14,507 nt of DNA from the NCBI GenBank assembly GCA_038203635.1, contig JBBRDT010000083.1, forward strand, positions 1 to 14,507, read 5' to 3'. The notes below the pieces were generated by a model. The model did no database searches, was not told the DNA's origin, and saw only the letters and a program-made list of their open reading frames with translations. This document shows, in pieces, positions 1 through 6,815 of the stretch. This DNA comes from DASRIA01 sp038203635 (GTDB lineage Bacteria > Actinomycetota > Thermoleophilia > Solirubrobacterales > JBBDJG01). Made by a program: the position numbers and the translations under genes. How positions within the stretch are numbered: the stretch's first letter is position 1; each line of letters begins with the position of its first letter.

Positions 1-547
1 ACAGCTGCCGCGGCTCTCCTCCGCCGGCGCGCGCGAGCCGCGCCGTGAACGCGAACTGGTAGCCCTCCACCTCGTTCACCCGCGCACGGCCTTCGAACGT
101 CAACCGGAAGTGGTCGTAGCGCCGCGCCGCCGCACGTTCGAGGTCGGTCGCCACGAGCGGCAGGTATCCGGCGAGGAGACCTTCGCGGCGCTCCATCCGG
201 AACGGCGAGACCGTCATGCTCGCGACGAGCTCGCCGTCTCTGCGCCGCTCGGCGCGCACGTAGGCGCCCTGCGGCTTCGACAGCTCGAGCTTGCTCGAGT
301 GGTCGAAGCGGAACTCGATCGGGTTGAGGCCGCGGGCGCGGGCGTCCGACTCGGTCTGCTGATAGGTCCCCACCGCGGCCTCGCTGCGAATCACGAGCGC
401 GGCGACTCCCACCACGAGCAGCAGCAAGGCCGCTCCCAGCGCGATCCGCTGCGGGCGCGAGCGCGCTCGCAGCCATGGCCGCAGGATCTCGGGGAGGGAG
501 GGGCCGTAGTCGGGCTCGGCCGGAGCGGTCGGTTGCGCCACCGTCAC
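1..547 (-). CDS. Hypothetical membrane-anchored protein, 3' end cut by window edge
   Basis: On the minus strand a frame stays open from a GTG at 547 to the window edge, giving about 182 residues with no stop. It begins VTVAQPTAPAEPDYGPSLPE. A charged stretch follows (WLRARSRPQR), then one hydrophobic helix at about residues 35-53 (LGAALLLLVVGVAALVI), then a mixed, apparently folded region with tracts such as EFRFDHSSKLELSKPQGAYV. This predicts a short cytoplasmic N-terminus, one membrane anchor and an external domain. The start overlaps the stop of the upstream small ORF by 4 bp (GTGA), supporting GTG 547 and translational coupling; a second in-frame GTG lies at 541. I do not recognise the family. 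Codon choice is strongly G/C-ending, as in a real gene of this genome, and the opposite-strand frame reads as low-complexity Arg/His protein. Confidence 0.72.
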   Translation of the reverse strand, partial: MTVAQPTAPAEPDYGPSLPEILRPWLRARSRPQRIALGAALLLLVVGVAALVIRSEAAVGTYQQTESDARARGLNPIEFRFDHSSKLELSKPQGAYVRAERRRDGELVASMTVSPFRMERREGLLAGYLPLVATDLERAAARRYDHFRLTFEGRARVNEVEGYQFAFTARLARAGGGEPRQL

Positions 548-642
548 AGCTTGACGATGACGATCACCGCGGAGATCAGGACGCAGATGATGATCAGGAT
601 CTGCACGGCGATCCAGAAGGGAGGCATCGGCTGTCGGTCCAT
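544..642 (-). CDS. 32-residue single-helix membrane miniprotein
   Basis: The frame from ATG 642 to TGA 546-544 encodes MDRQPMPPFWIAVQILIIIC and then VLISAVIVIVKL. After a short polar head, one uninterrupted hydrophobic helix covers about residues 9-30 and ends with a lysine. Its TGA overlaps the GTG of the next gene (GTGA), the usual sign of a coupled operon, and there is no other gene upstream on this strand, so it is probably the first cistron. No strong Shine-Dalgarno is seen (TTGAG lies about 9 bases upstream). The role is unknown; a small subunit or regulator of the following membrane-anchored protein is one possibility. Being so short, it could be chance, but the pure helix and the coupled overlap argue for a gene. 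Confidence 0.6.
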   Translation of the reverse strand: MDRQPMPPFWIAVQILIIICVLISAVIVIVKL

Positions 643-725
643 GGCCGGGCTCAAGGGTAGCGGTACACGCGCGGGTCCAATGTGAATCTGCGTGCGGTTC
701 GTCGGACTTCGTCGACCCCACGATC

Positions 726-772
726 CACTGGCCGCCCTCGAGCCCGCTATAGGGGCTCGAGGGCGGCCAGTG
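726..772. repeat. 20-bp perfect inverted repeat between divergent genes
   Basis: Arms 726-745 (CACTGGCCGCCCTCGAGCCC) and 753-772 are exact reverse complements, separated by 7 bases (GCTATAG). The hairpin lies between the start of the minus-strand miniprotein (642) and the start of the plus-strand stress-protein gene (866), so it is upstream of both. It has no T-tract on either side. It is far more stable than a typical operator. It could be a bidirectional insulator or terminator, a protein-binding cruciform, or a remnant of a small mobile repeat. Confidence 0.8.
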
Positions 773-817
773 AATTTCGCCGATGTGGCGTTCCTGTCGC
801 AAGAATCACAGAACGCT

Positions 818-823
818 TATGAT
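818..823 (+). promoter_or_regulatory. Candidate -10 element for the UspA gene
   Basis: TATGAT at 818-823 matches the sigma-A -10 consensus at 5 of 6 positions and would start transcription near 830, giving a leader of about 36 nt. The -35 region (around 794-800, CTGTCGC) is weak. The gene start is preceded by a strong Shine-Dalgarno, GGAGGAGGGA, ending 2-3 bases before the ATG region. The promoter call is from sequence only. Confidence 0.4.
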
Positions 824-865
824 CCGCCCGCTTTTCGGTGCACCTGATTCCTCGGAGGAGGGAAG

Positions 866-1309
866 ATGTTCTCTCGGATCGTGGTCGGAACGGACGGCTC
901 TGAAACCGCCAAGCAAGCCGTGCGCGAGGCGACCGAGCTGGCGAAGAAAACTGGCGCGTCGCTCGAAATCGTGAGCGCCTACGACCCGGTGCCCGCGTCG
1001 CGGTTGCGGGAGGAGCGTCTCGAGGCGCCCGCCGACATCGAGCACACGGTCAATCCCAGCGAGGATGTGGACGCCACGCTCGCGGAGGCCGCGAAGGAGG
1101 CGGAGGAGGCGGGTGTCACGGTCCGCACATATGCACGTCAGGGAGAGCCGGCGGACGTGATCCTCGATGTCGCCGACGAGGAGAACGCGGACCTGATCGT
1201 CGTCGGCAACAAGGGCATGACGGGCGCCAAGCGGTTCCTCCTGGGAAGCGTCCCGAACAAGGTCTCGCACCACGCTTCCAGCTCGGTGCTGATCGTTCGC
1301 ACCACGTAG
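866..1309 (+). CDS. Universal stress protein (UspA family)
   Basis: This is a 147-residue single-domain Usp, the usual length. It opens with the typical first strand (MFSRIVVGTDGSETAKQAV), where the Asp of GTDGS is the conserved nucleotide-pocket residue. It ends with the ATP-binding signature G-x2-G-x9-G-S at about residues 114-128 (GNKGMTGAKRFLLGS) followed by the last strand SVLIVRTT. Presence of the full signature places it with ATP-binding Usp proteins of the UspF/Rv2623 type rather than the non-binding UspA type. Such proteins are cytoplasmic dimers induced by stress or slow growth. The ATG is fixed by a purine-rich ribosome site just upstream. It appears monocistronic: the next gene is convergent. 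Confidence 0.93.
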   Translation: MFSRIVVGTDGSETAKQAVREATELAKKTGASLEIVSAYDPVPASRLREERLEAPADIEHTVNPSEDVDATLAEAAKEAEEAGVTVRTYARQGEPADVILDVADEENADLIVVGNKGMTGAKRFLLGSVPNKVSHHASSSVLIVRTT

Positions 1310-1312
1310 AAC

Positions 1313-1336
1313 GGAATTCGCTTAGCCGCGAATTCC
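1313..1336. terminator. Hairpin after the UspA gene
   Basis: GGAATTCGC (1313-1321) and GCGAATTCC (1328-1336) pair perfectly over 9 bp around a TTAGCC loop, 4 bases after the UspA stop. There is no U-tract, so it would be a factor-assisted or weak terminator. Its right arm is part of the first unit of the tandem 35-bp repeat, and it lies between convergent genes. Confidence 0.45.
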
Positions 1337-1390
1337 GGGAGCTCCGAGGGTCCGGCTTAGCCGCGAATTCCGGGAGCTCCGAAGGTCCGG
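1321..1390. repeat. Tandem duplication of a 35-bp unit
   Basis: Units 1321-1355 and 1356-1390 are identical except for one base (G at 1348, A at 1383). Each begins CTTAGCCGCGAATTCCGGGA and ends GGTCCGG, and contains the 8-bp palindrome GGAGCTCC. The array fills the gap between the UspA gene and the subtilase stop codon at 1391-1393, so it ends exactly at the protease gene. A diverged relative seems to lie at about 2778-2798 over the subtilase start. Confidence 0.85.
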
Positions 1391-2821
1391 CTAGGGCGTC
1401 GGCGGAGGCGCCGGCGGCGGCGGGGCCGGTGGCGCAGTGGCGGCGGCCGCATTCAGCAGCCCCCACCCGTAGAGCTGGTCGTACCCGGGCGGGCCGAGGT
1501 CCCGCGCGGTCGACTGCAGGCGTGACGCGATCGCCTTGGCCCCGGGGCGCGCGCCGAGCGTGTGGGCGCCGAGCGTGCGGGCGCCGAGCATCAGCGCGAT
1601 CGTGCCGGTCACGTGCGGAACGGCCATGGAGGTGCCCTCGTAGCCGCTCGGCAGCCCGAACTTGCGTGGACTCACTCCGCGGAACGTGAACTGGTAGACG
1701 TCGCGCCCCGGATCCTCGAGCGGCCTGCAGTTGGCGTCGGTGTCGATGAACGCATCCGCACCGCCGCCCGGTGCAACGAGGTCGAGGCCGCTGCCGGAGT
1801 TGGAGTAGTCGGCGACGCATCCGTGCTCGGTGGTCGCCCCCACGGAGATCACCTGGCGCGCGCGTGCCGGATAGGCGATGCGGGTCTCCTCGGTGTTGCC
1901 CGCCGCCGCGACCATCACGACGCCCTTGCGGCGTGCGAAGCGCACGGCCGAGAGCACGTCGGGTATCTCGGACGACGTGAGCCCGATGTCGAACTCGAAG
2001 CTCATGTTGATCACCCGCGCCCCGCGCCGGGCGGCAAGCCGGATTCCGCGCGCGATGGTCGCGACGTCACCCTTGCCCTCGTGGTCGAGCACCCGGACCG
2101 GCATGATGCGCGAGTGATAGGCGACCCCGGTCAGGCCGATGCCGTTGTTCGTGGCCTGTGAGATGACCCCGGCCACGAAGGTCCCGTGCCCGTTGCGGTC
2201 ATACGGCAGGGCGTTGTTGCGCACGAAGTCGTAGCCGCGCACGAAGCGCGTGCGGTCGAGGTCGGGTGCGACCAGATAACGGCGGTCGGGCGAGGTCCGG
2301 TATGCCACGCCGGTGTCGAGCACGGCCACGGTCACCCCGCCACCGCCTGCATTGCCGGCGGCGATAGCGTTCTCCCAGGCCGCGTTCACGTTGATCCCGA
2401 ACGGGCCCGTGAAGTTCCATTGCAGCGCCGACCATCCCCCTGGGCCGGCCTTGCCCGGGTCGTTGGGTGCGAACGCGGCCGCGGTGGCGACGTAGTTGGG
2501 CACGGCATGGACGACACTGTCCTCGCGCTGGAGCGTCCGTGCAGTCTCACGGACCGTGCCCTCGCCGACCGTCACGCGCTCGGTGCGAGCGTCGACCGGG
2601 GTCGCGGTGAGCACGCCGGCGGCCGCGCGCGCCTTCGCACGGGCGGCCGGGGAGGCACCCACGCGATACTTGACCAGCAGCTCGCCCGGCACGTGCGGCG
2701 CCGCGGCCGCAGGCGACGCTGCAGCCAAACATAAGAAGACGGCCGCGAGAGCCGTCAGACGTCCAAAATATCTCGGTTCAGCCACGATTCCCGGAAGCGG
2801 TCGATGGTACAGGGCCGGCAT
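1391..2821 (-). CDS. Secreted subtilisin-like serine protease (S8 family) with proline-rich tail
   Basis: This is a 476-residue preproenzyme. Residues 1-41 are a signal peptide with hydrophobic core LTALAAVFLCLAAA and Ala-rich cleavage region. Residues about 45-112 resemble an I9-type propeptide (PGELLVKYRVG to VHAVPNYVA). The catalytic domain holds the complete triad: Asp169 (VAVLDTGV), His212 (NGHGTFVAGV) and Ser398 (GTSMAVPHVTG), with oxyanion Asn309 (AAAGN). The protein ends in a tail of Pro/Ala (PPAPPPPAPPPTP), with no sorting signal or membrane anchor visible, so it is probably released or wall-associated. A tandem 15-bp repeat (1551-1595) gives a repeated LGA(R/H)T peptide near residues 413-424. 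No good ribosome site precedes ATG 2821; an in-frame GTG at 2785 (residue 13), still ahead of the signal core, is an alternative start. The gene is convergent to uspA and divergent from the epimerase. Confidence 0.92.
   Translation of the reverse strand: MPALYHRPLPGIVAEPRYFGRLTALAAVFLCLAAASPAAAAPHVPGELLVKYRVGASPAARAKARAAAGVLTATPVDARTERVTVGEGTVRETARTLQREDSVVHAVPNYVATAAAFAPNDPGKAGPGGWSALQWNFTGPFGINVNAAWENAIAAGNAGGGGVTVAVLDTGVAYRTSPDRRYLVAPDLDRTRFVRGYDFVRNNALPYDRNGHGTFVAGVISQATNNGIGLTGVAYHSRIMPVRVLDHEGKGDVATIARGIRLAARRGARVINMSFEFDIGLTSSEIPDVLSAVRFARRKGVVMVAAAGNTEETRIAYPARARQVISVGATTEHGCVADYSNSGSGLDLVAPGGGADAFIDTDANCRPLEDPGRDVYQFTFRGVSPRKFGLPSGYEGTSMAVPHVTGTIALMLGARTLGAHTLGARPGAKAIASRLQSTARDLGPPGYDQLYGWGLLNAAAATAPPAPPPPAPPPTP
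1551..1595. repeat. Three 15-bp in-frame repeats in the subtilase
   Basis: Units 1551-1565, 1566-1580 and 1581-1595 share GCGCCGAGC and differ mainly in their last bases. They encode successive Leu-Gly-Ala-(Arg/His)-Thr peptides after the active-site serine helix. Multiples of 15 keep the frame, so copy-number change would lengthen a surface loop or helix without breaking the protein. Confidence 0.7.
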
Positions 2822-2839
2822 GTGTCGAAAACGCCGTCA

Positions 2840-2846
2840 GAAGGAG
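2840..2846 (+). promoter_or_regulatory. Strong Shine-Dalgarno for a 14-codon leader ORF
   Basis: GAAGGAG at 2840-2846 is followed after 8 bases by GTG at 2855. It is the only good ribosome site upstream of the epimerase gene, whose own ATG (2896) is preceded by CTTCGAGCG and has no useful Shine-Dalgarno. Confidence 0.6.
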
Positions 2847-2854
2847 AAGTATCG

Positions 2855-2899
2855 GTGAGCAGCAGGGCGCGGGCCATAGAAATCGACTTCGAGCGATGA
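2855..2899 (+). CDS. Candidate 14-residue leader peptide coupled to the epimerase gene
   Basis: GTG 2855 opens a frame of 14 codons (VSSRARAIEIDFER) ending in TGA 2897-2899. The TGA overlaps the epimerase ATG (2896-2898) as ATGA. With a strong ribosome site at 2840-2846 and none for the epimerase, ribosomes would most simply load at the leader, terminate and restart on the overlapping ATG. The peptide has no run of one amino acid suggestive of classical attenuation. The coupling is inferred from positions only. Confidence 0.5.
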   Translation: MSSRARAIEIDFER

Positions 2900-3996
2900 G
2901 AGTCTGCGTCACCGGGGCGACGGGCTTCCTCGGCGCTCACGTCGCGGCCCACCTGGTGGAGCGCGGCGACGAGGTGCGGATCACCGTGCGAGACCGTCGC
3001 CGGATCGCCGCGCTGGCGGGGCGGGAGGTCGAGATCGTGGGTGCCGACGTGCTCGACCGGCGCTCCATGCGCCGGGCCCTCGACGGCTGCGACACCCTGT
3101 TCCACACCGCCGGGATGGTGGCGTCACGCCCGCTGCGGCAGGTGTGGCGGGTGAACGCCATCGGGCCGCGGATCGCGGTCGAGACGGCGGCCGAATGCGG
3201 ACTCCGGCGCGTCGTGATCACATCCAGCGTGGCGTCGATCGGACCGGCCGCGGGCGACCGGCCGGCAACCGAACGGAACCCTTATCCCGAGCGCGGCACC
3301 GGCCTGCTCTACACGGACTCGAAGTTCGAGGGTGAGCGCAGCGCGCTCGCGGCCGGCGCCCGGCTGGGGGTCGATGTCGTGTCGGTGTGTCCCTCGTACG
3401 TGCTCGGCCCGGCGCTCAACCGCATGCGCGCGGGGGAGACGTCGACGCGGATCGTGGCGAACTACCTGCGGGGCAGGCTCCCGGCGATCGTCGACGCGTA
3501 CACGAACATCGTGGACGTCGAGGACGTCGCCGCAGGACATCTCCTGGCGGCCGAACGTGGCCGGGCGGGGGAGCGGTACATCCTGGGCGGGGAGAACCTG
3601 CCCTGGTCCGACGTGATCGAACGGATAGCGCGCATCTCCGGCGTGCGGCATCCGCTGCTGGTGCTGCCGCCCGAGATCGCGGGAGTCGCCGACGCGCTGA
3701 AGCGCGCGGGCGTTCCCTTCGGGCTGCTCGAGGGCATTCGCCTGATGGCGCCGAACTGGCGCTACTCCTCTGCAAAGGCGCGGCGTGAGCTCGGCTATAG
3801 CGCGCGGGGTGTGAACGAGACGCTCGAGCGCACGGTGTCCTGGTATCAGGAGCTGATCGAGGACGACCGGTTGGCGGCGCCGAGCAGCCGGTCACTCGAC
3901 CGCATGTCGGCCGGCGTGCGCGCTGCTGATCGTCTCGGGCTGCTCCTCCCATTGCGCGCGGTGGGTCAGCTCGCGGGCCGCCGGACGGTGCTCTAG
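2896..3996 (+). CDS. NAD-dependent epimerase/dehydratase, HpnA / dihydroflavonol-reductase-like extended SDR
   Basis: This is a 366-residue extended short-chain dehydrogenase. The Rossmann motif GATGFLG is at residues 7-13 (GxxGxxG), a Ser pair in VVITSSVASIG lies near 110, and the catalytic YxxxK is Tyr139-Lys143 (YTDSK). The middle and C-terminal parts (LRGRLPAIVDAYTNIVDVED and AAGHLLAAERGRAGERYILG) resemble hopanoid-associated HpnA sugar epimerases and DFR-like proteins. The first ~330 residues match the family's usual length, and the last ~35 are extra. Substrate is unknown: no hopanoid genes are in view. It is translationally coupled to a leader ORF and sits 3 bases before tadA, so the two are probably one transcript. 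The ATG is chosen because the Rossmann strand starts at once (MRVCVTGATG). Confidence 0.85.
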   Translation: MRVCVTGATGFLGAHVAAHLVERGDEVRITVRDRRRIAALAGREVEIVGADVLDRRSMRRALDGCDTLFHTAGMVASRPLRQVWRVNAIGPRIAVETAAECGLRRVVITSSVASIGPAAGDRPATERNPYPERGTGLLYTDSKFEGERSALAAGARLGVDVVSVCPSYVLGPALNRMRAGETSTRIVANYLRGRLPAIVDAYTNIVDVEDVAAGHLLAAERGRAGERYILGGENLPWSDVIERIARISGVRHPLLVLPPEIAGVADALKRAGVPFGLLEGIRLMAPNWRYSSAKARRELGYSARGVNETLERTVSWYQELIEDDRLAAPSSRSLDRMSAGVRAADRLGLLLPLRAVGQLAGRRTVL

Positions 3997-3999
3997 AAA

Positions 4000-4461
4000 A
4001 TGGACCGTTTCTTTCCACGCGACGAGTACTACATGCGCCTTGCGCTGCGTGAGGCCGAGCGCGCGCCCGAGCACGACGACGTGCCGATCGGCGCCGTGAT
4101 CGTGCGGGAGGGAGAGGTGCTCTCCGCGGCCTGCAACGAGCGCGAGCTGCGCAACGATCCCACGGCGCACGCGGAGGTGCTCGTGCTGCGCGAAGCGGGC
4201 CAGAAGCTGGGCGGCTGGCGACTGCCCGGCTCGGTCCTGTACGTGACGATCGAGCCCTGTGCGATGTGCGCGGGGGCGATCGGCTGGGCCCGCGTGCCGC
4301 GGCTCGTGTACGGCGCTCCGGATCCGAAGGCGGGCGCCGCCGGCAGCGTGCTCGACGTCCTGGGGGAGCCCCGTCTCAACTGGCGGCCGGAGGTCGCCGG
4401 GGGATTGCTCGCCGAGGAGTGTGCGGTGCTCCTGACGAGCTTCTTCGGGTCGCGCCGCTAG
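4000..4461 (+). CDS. tadA: tRNA-specific adenosine deaminase TadA
   Basis: This 153-residue protein has the zinc and catalytic motifs of the TadA deaminases: HAE at residues 57-59 (zinc His and proton-shuttling Glu) and PCAMC at 86-90 (two zinc Cys). It also has the family's VPIGAVIV and DPKAGAAGS segments. TadA deaminates the wobble adenosine of tRNA-Arg(ACG) to inosine in the cytoplasm and is normally essential. Guanine deaminases share the fold, but the length and the NDPTAHAE context favour TadA. It follows the epimerase by 3 bases without a clear ribosome site, so it is probably coupled to it. Its stop overlaps the stop of the convergent monooxygenase. Confidence 0.92.
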   Translation: MDRFFPRDEYYMRLALREAERAPEHDDVPIGAVIVREGEVLSAACNERELRNDPTAHAEVLVLREAGQKLGGWRLPGSVLYVTIEPCAMCAGAIGWARVPRLVYGAPDPKAGAAGSVLDVLGEPRLNWRPEVAGGLLAEECAVLLTSFFGSRR

Positions 4462-5927
4462 ACGGCTACCGACTGCGGTGCGTGCTCCAGCGTGTACACG
4501 TCTAGGGACACGCGCATCGTGCGGCGCCGGTACTCGAGCGTGTAGCCCGGCCAGTTCGTGGGGTCACGGCCCTGCTCGTCCAGGTACCAGCTCGAGCAGC
4601 CACCGGTCGCCCACACGGTGCGTCGCTGGCGCTCGTGCAACTCGGTCATGAACGCGTCGTGCGCGTCTGCGCGCACCTCGATGGCCCGCGCGCCGGTGCG
4701 GCGCAGCTCGCGGACGGCCGCGACGACGTGGCGCATCTGGCTCTCGATCATGTAGATGGCCGATCCCGAGCCGCCGAAGGTGTTGGGACCGTAGATCAGG
4801 AACATGTTCGGGAATCCCGGCACGGCGAGCCCGTGCCATGCGTGCGGAACCTCGTTCCACACGTCCTGCAGCGTGCGCTGCCCGCGGCCCGCGATGCGCA
4901 TCGGCGCCACGAACTCCCGCGTGCGAAAGCCGGTGCCGAAGATCAGCACGTCGAGCTCGACCTCCCGGCCGTCCGCCAGCACGAGGCCTGTCTCCGTGGC
5001 CTCGGTCACGCCGTCGGTGAGGACCTCGACGTTCGGCTGCGTCAGCGCCGGGTACCAGTTGCTGCTCAACAGGACCCGCTTGCAGCCCATCCTGTACGCC
5101 GGTGTGAGCTTGCTGCGCAGCTGCGGGTCGCGCACCTGACGTCGCAGATGCGCGCGCGCGATCGCGGCCAGCGGGCGCATCGCCTGGTCGTGCCCGACGA
5201 ACCCGGCGATCCCCGCCTCCAGGAAGGCCCAGAAACCGAAGCGGCCGGCGAGTTGCGCCAGCGGCAGCCGCTCGAACAGCTTCGTGTCGAACGGGCGGTA
5301 CGCGCGGTCCGGCTTCGGCAGGATCCAGGGCGGAGTGCGCTGCAGGACGGTCAGAGACTTCACGAGCGGCTGGATCGCGGGCACGAACTGGATCGCGCTG
5401 GCGCCGCTGCCCATCGCGCCGACGCGCAGGCCACGCAGGTCCACGTCGTGTCGCCACTGCGATGAATGGAACGCCGGGCCGGCGAACCTCTCGAGCCCGG
5501 GGATGTCTGGCACCGCCGGCCGCGTCAGCTGGCCGCATGCGCACACGAGCACGTCCGCCTCCACCGGGCCACCGTCGGTCTCGAGCCGCCAGCGCGCGGC
5601 GTCGGAGTCCCACGTCGCCGAGGCGACGTTCGTGTTCAGGCGCACTCGGTCCAGCACGCCATGCTCGCGCGCGACGTCCTCGACGTAGCTCTGGATCTCC
5701 TCTTGCAGCGCGAAGCGCCGGCCCCAGCCGGGGTTGCGCGCGAACGAGTACGAGTAGAGGTGGCTCGGCACGTCGCAGGCGGCCCCCGGGTAGGTGTTCT
5801 TGTCCCAGACGCCGCCGACGCGCCCGCCGCGCTCGAGGACGGTGATGTCTTCGACCCCTGCGCGCCGCAGCGAGATCGCGGTGCCGATCCCGCCGAAGCC
5901 GGCACCCACGATTGCGGCCGACGTCAC
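4458..5927 (-). CDS. Flavin-containing Baeyer-Villiger monooxygenase (type I)
   Basis: This 489-residue flavoprotein has an FAD Rossmann motif at residues 8-13 (GAGFGG). The Baeyer-Villiger fingerprint F-x-G-x3-H-x3-W is complete at Phe148, Gly150, His154 and Trp158 (FAGPAFHSSQW). An NADPH Rossmann motif follows at 170-178 (GAMGSGASA), then a late GTGF segment (LIFGTGFRT). Such enzymes insert one oxygen from O2 into ketones to make esters or lactones, using NADPH. The start is GTG 5927, which overlaps the SDR stop by 4 bp (GTGA); the frame stays open further upstream, but that part is an out-of-frame shadow of the SDR gene. Pairing with an SDR suggests an alcohol-to-ketone-to-ester route, probably in degradation of a cyclic or long-chain compound (inference). 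Confidence 0.92.
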   Translation of the reverse strand: MTSAAIVGAGFGGIGTAISLRRAGVEDITVLERGGRVGGVWDKNTYPGAACDVPSHLYSYSFARNPGWGRRFALQEEIQSYVEDVAREHGVLDRVRLNTNVASATWDSDAARWRLETDGGPVEADVLVCACGQLTRPAVPDIPGLERFAGPAFHSSQWRHDVDLRGLRVGAMGSGASAIQFVPAIQPLVKSLTVLQRTPPWILPKPDRAYRPFDTKLFERLPLAQLAGRFGFWAFLEAGIAGFVGHDQAMRPLAAIARAHLRRQVRDPQLRSKLTPAYRMGCKRVLLSSNWYPALTQPNVEVLTDGVTEATETGLVLADGREVELDVLIFGTGFRTREFVAPMRIAGRGQRTLQDVWNEVPHAWHGLAVPGFPNMFLIYGPNTFGGSGSAIYMIESQMRHVVAAVRELRRTGARAIEVRADAHDAFMTELHERQRRTVWATGGCSSWYLDEQGRDPTNWPGYTLEYRRRTMRVSLDVYTLEHAPQSVAV

Positions 5928-6775
5928 GGCTTCGGGCGCGGGAAGTTGCTTGCGTTGAACGCGTCCCAGCCGCGGTCGGGCAGCACGGTGTGGATGCCCA
6001 TGATCATGCGTGCCGACGGCGTCACGGGGTAGCGGGTGCGCGGCCGGCGCCGCGAGATCGCCTTCTCGATCTTGCGCGCGACGGTCTCGGGTCCGCCGCC
6101 GAGCCTCGCCAGCGGGCCGTCGTAGGCGCCGGCGGTCGTTGCGGCGACCGCCGCATTGAACTCCGCGTACGGCCCGTTGGCGTTCGTGCCGCTCTCGATG
6201 CTGTTGACCGCGGCTTCGCCGAACTGCGTGCGGATCAAGCCCGGCTCGATCACGATCACGTCCACTCCGAAGCCGCGCACCTCGAACCGCAGCGCGTCGC
6301 TGATCGCCTCGACGGCGTGCTTCGTCGCGTGGTAGATCCCTCCGCCCGGGAAGGTCATCTTGCCGCCCATCGAGCTGACGTTCACGATCTTGCCCCAGCC
6401 CTGGCTGCGCATGCCGGGCAGCGCGAGCTGGCACATGCGGATCAGCCCGAACACGTTCGTCTCGAACTGCGAGCGCACGTCGTCGAGGTTCACGCTCTCG
6501 ACCGCGCCGCTCTGGCTGTAGCCGGCGTTGTTGACAAGGACGCCGACGGCGCCCTCGGCCTGTTCCACCTGGCTGACGGCATCCCGCATCGACGCCTCGT
6601 CGGTCACGTCGAGGGCCAGGGTGTGGCAGCCCTTCGCCTTCAGGTCCTCGATCGCCTCCGTGCGCCGAGCGGTCGCGTAGACCGTCCAGCCCTTCCCGGC
6701 CAGTCGTTCGGAGGTCGCGCGCCCGATACCGGTCGAGCACCCGGTGATCAGCACCGCCTTGGATCTATCCGCCAT
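5924..6775 (-). CDS. Short-chain dehydrogenase/reductase (classical SDR)
   Basis: This 283-residue oxidoreductase carries TGxxxGIG at residues 11-18 (TGCSTGIG), NNAG at 82-85 and the catalytic set Ser135, Tyr148, Lys152 (NVSSMGGK and YHATKHA). The residue after the second strand (ATARRTE) is basic, which favours NADP(H). ATG 6775 is preceded by GGAGG at a good distance. It is the first gene of a two-gene operon with the overlapping Baeyer-Villiger monooxygenase and would make or consume the monooxygenase's ketone. A promoter (TTGACG, 17 bp, TATGCT) and a palindromic operator lie directly upstream, shared with the divergent TetR gene. Confidence 0.93.
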   Translation of the reverse strand: MADRSKAVLITGCSTGIGRATSERLAGKGWTVYATARRTEAIEDLKAKGCHTLALDVTDEASMRDAVSQVEQAEGAVGVLVNNAGYSQSGAVESVNLDDVRSQFETNVFGLIRMCQLALPGMRSQGWGKIVNVSSMGGKMTFPGGGIYHATKHAVEAISDALRFEVRGFGVDVIVIEPGLIRTQFGEAAVNSIESGTNANGPYAEFNAAVAATTAGAYDGPLARLGGGPETVARKIEKAISRRRPRTRYPVTPSARMIMGIHTVLPDRGWDAFNASNFPRPKP

Positions 6776-6793
6776 CGTTCCTCCAATCGGGAT

Positions 6794-6815
6794 CTATGCT
6801 GATCGGTCAGCATAG
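6794..6815. promoter_or_regulatory. TetR-type operator between tetR and SDR-BVMO operon
   Basis: CTATGCTGA (6794-6802) and TCAGCATAG (6807-6815) form a perfect 9-bp inverted repeat with spacer TCGG. The size and symmetry suit a TetR-family dimer site. It lies in the 61-bp divergent gap. Each arm contains TATGCT in outward orientation, so bound repressor would cover -10 elements on both strands. Autoregulation with co-repression of the SDR-BVMO operon is inferred. Confidence 0.8.

Noticed and set aside
110..685. 191-codon open frame on the plus strand
   Set aside because: It is a low-complexity Arg/His/Glu shadow of the minus-strand membrane-anchored gene and the miniprotein, which have protein-like sequence and coupled starts.
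5928..6740. N-terminal extension of the monooxygenase frame upstream of 5927
   Set aside because: The extension reads the SDR gene in the wrong frame and is Arg/Gly-rich; the FAD motif begins immediately after GTG 5927.
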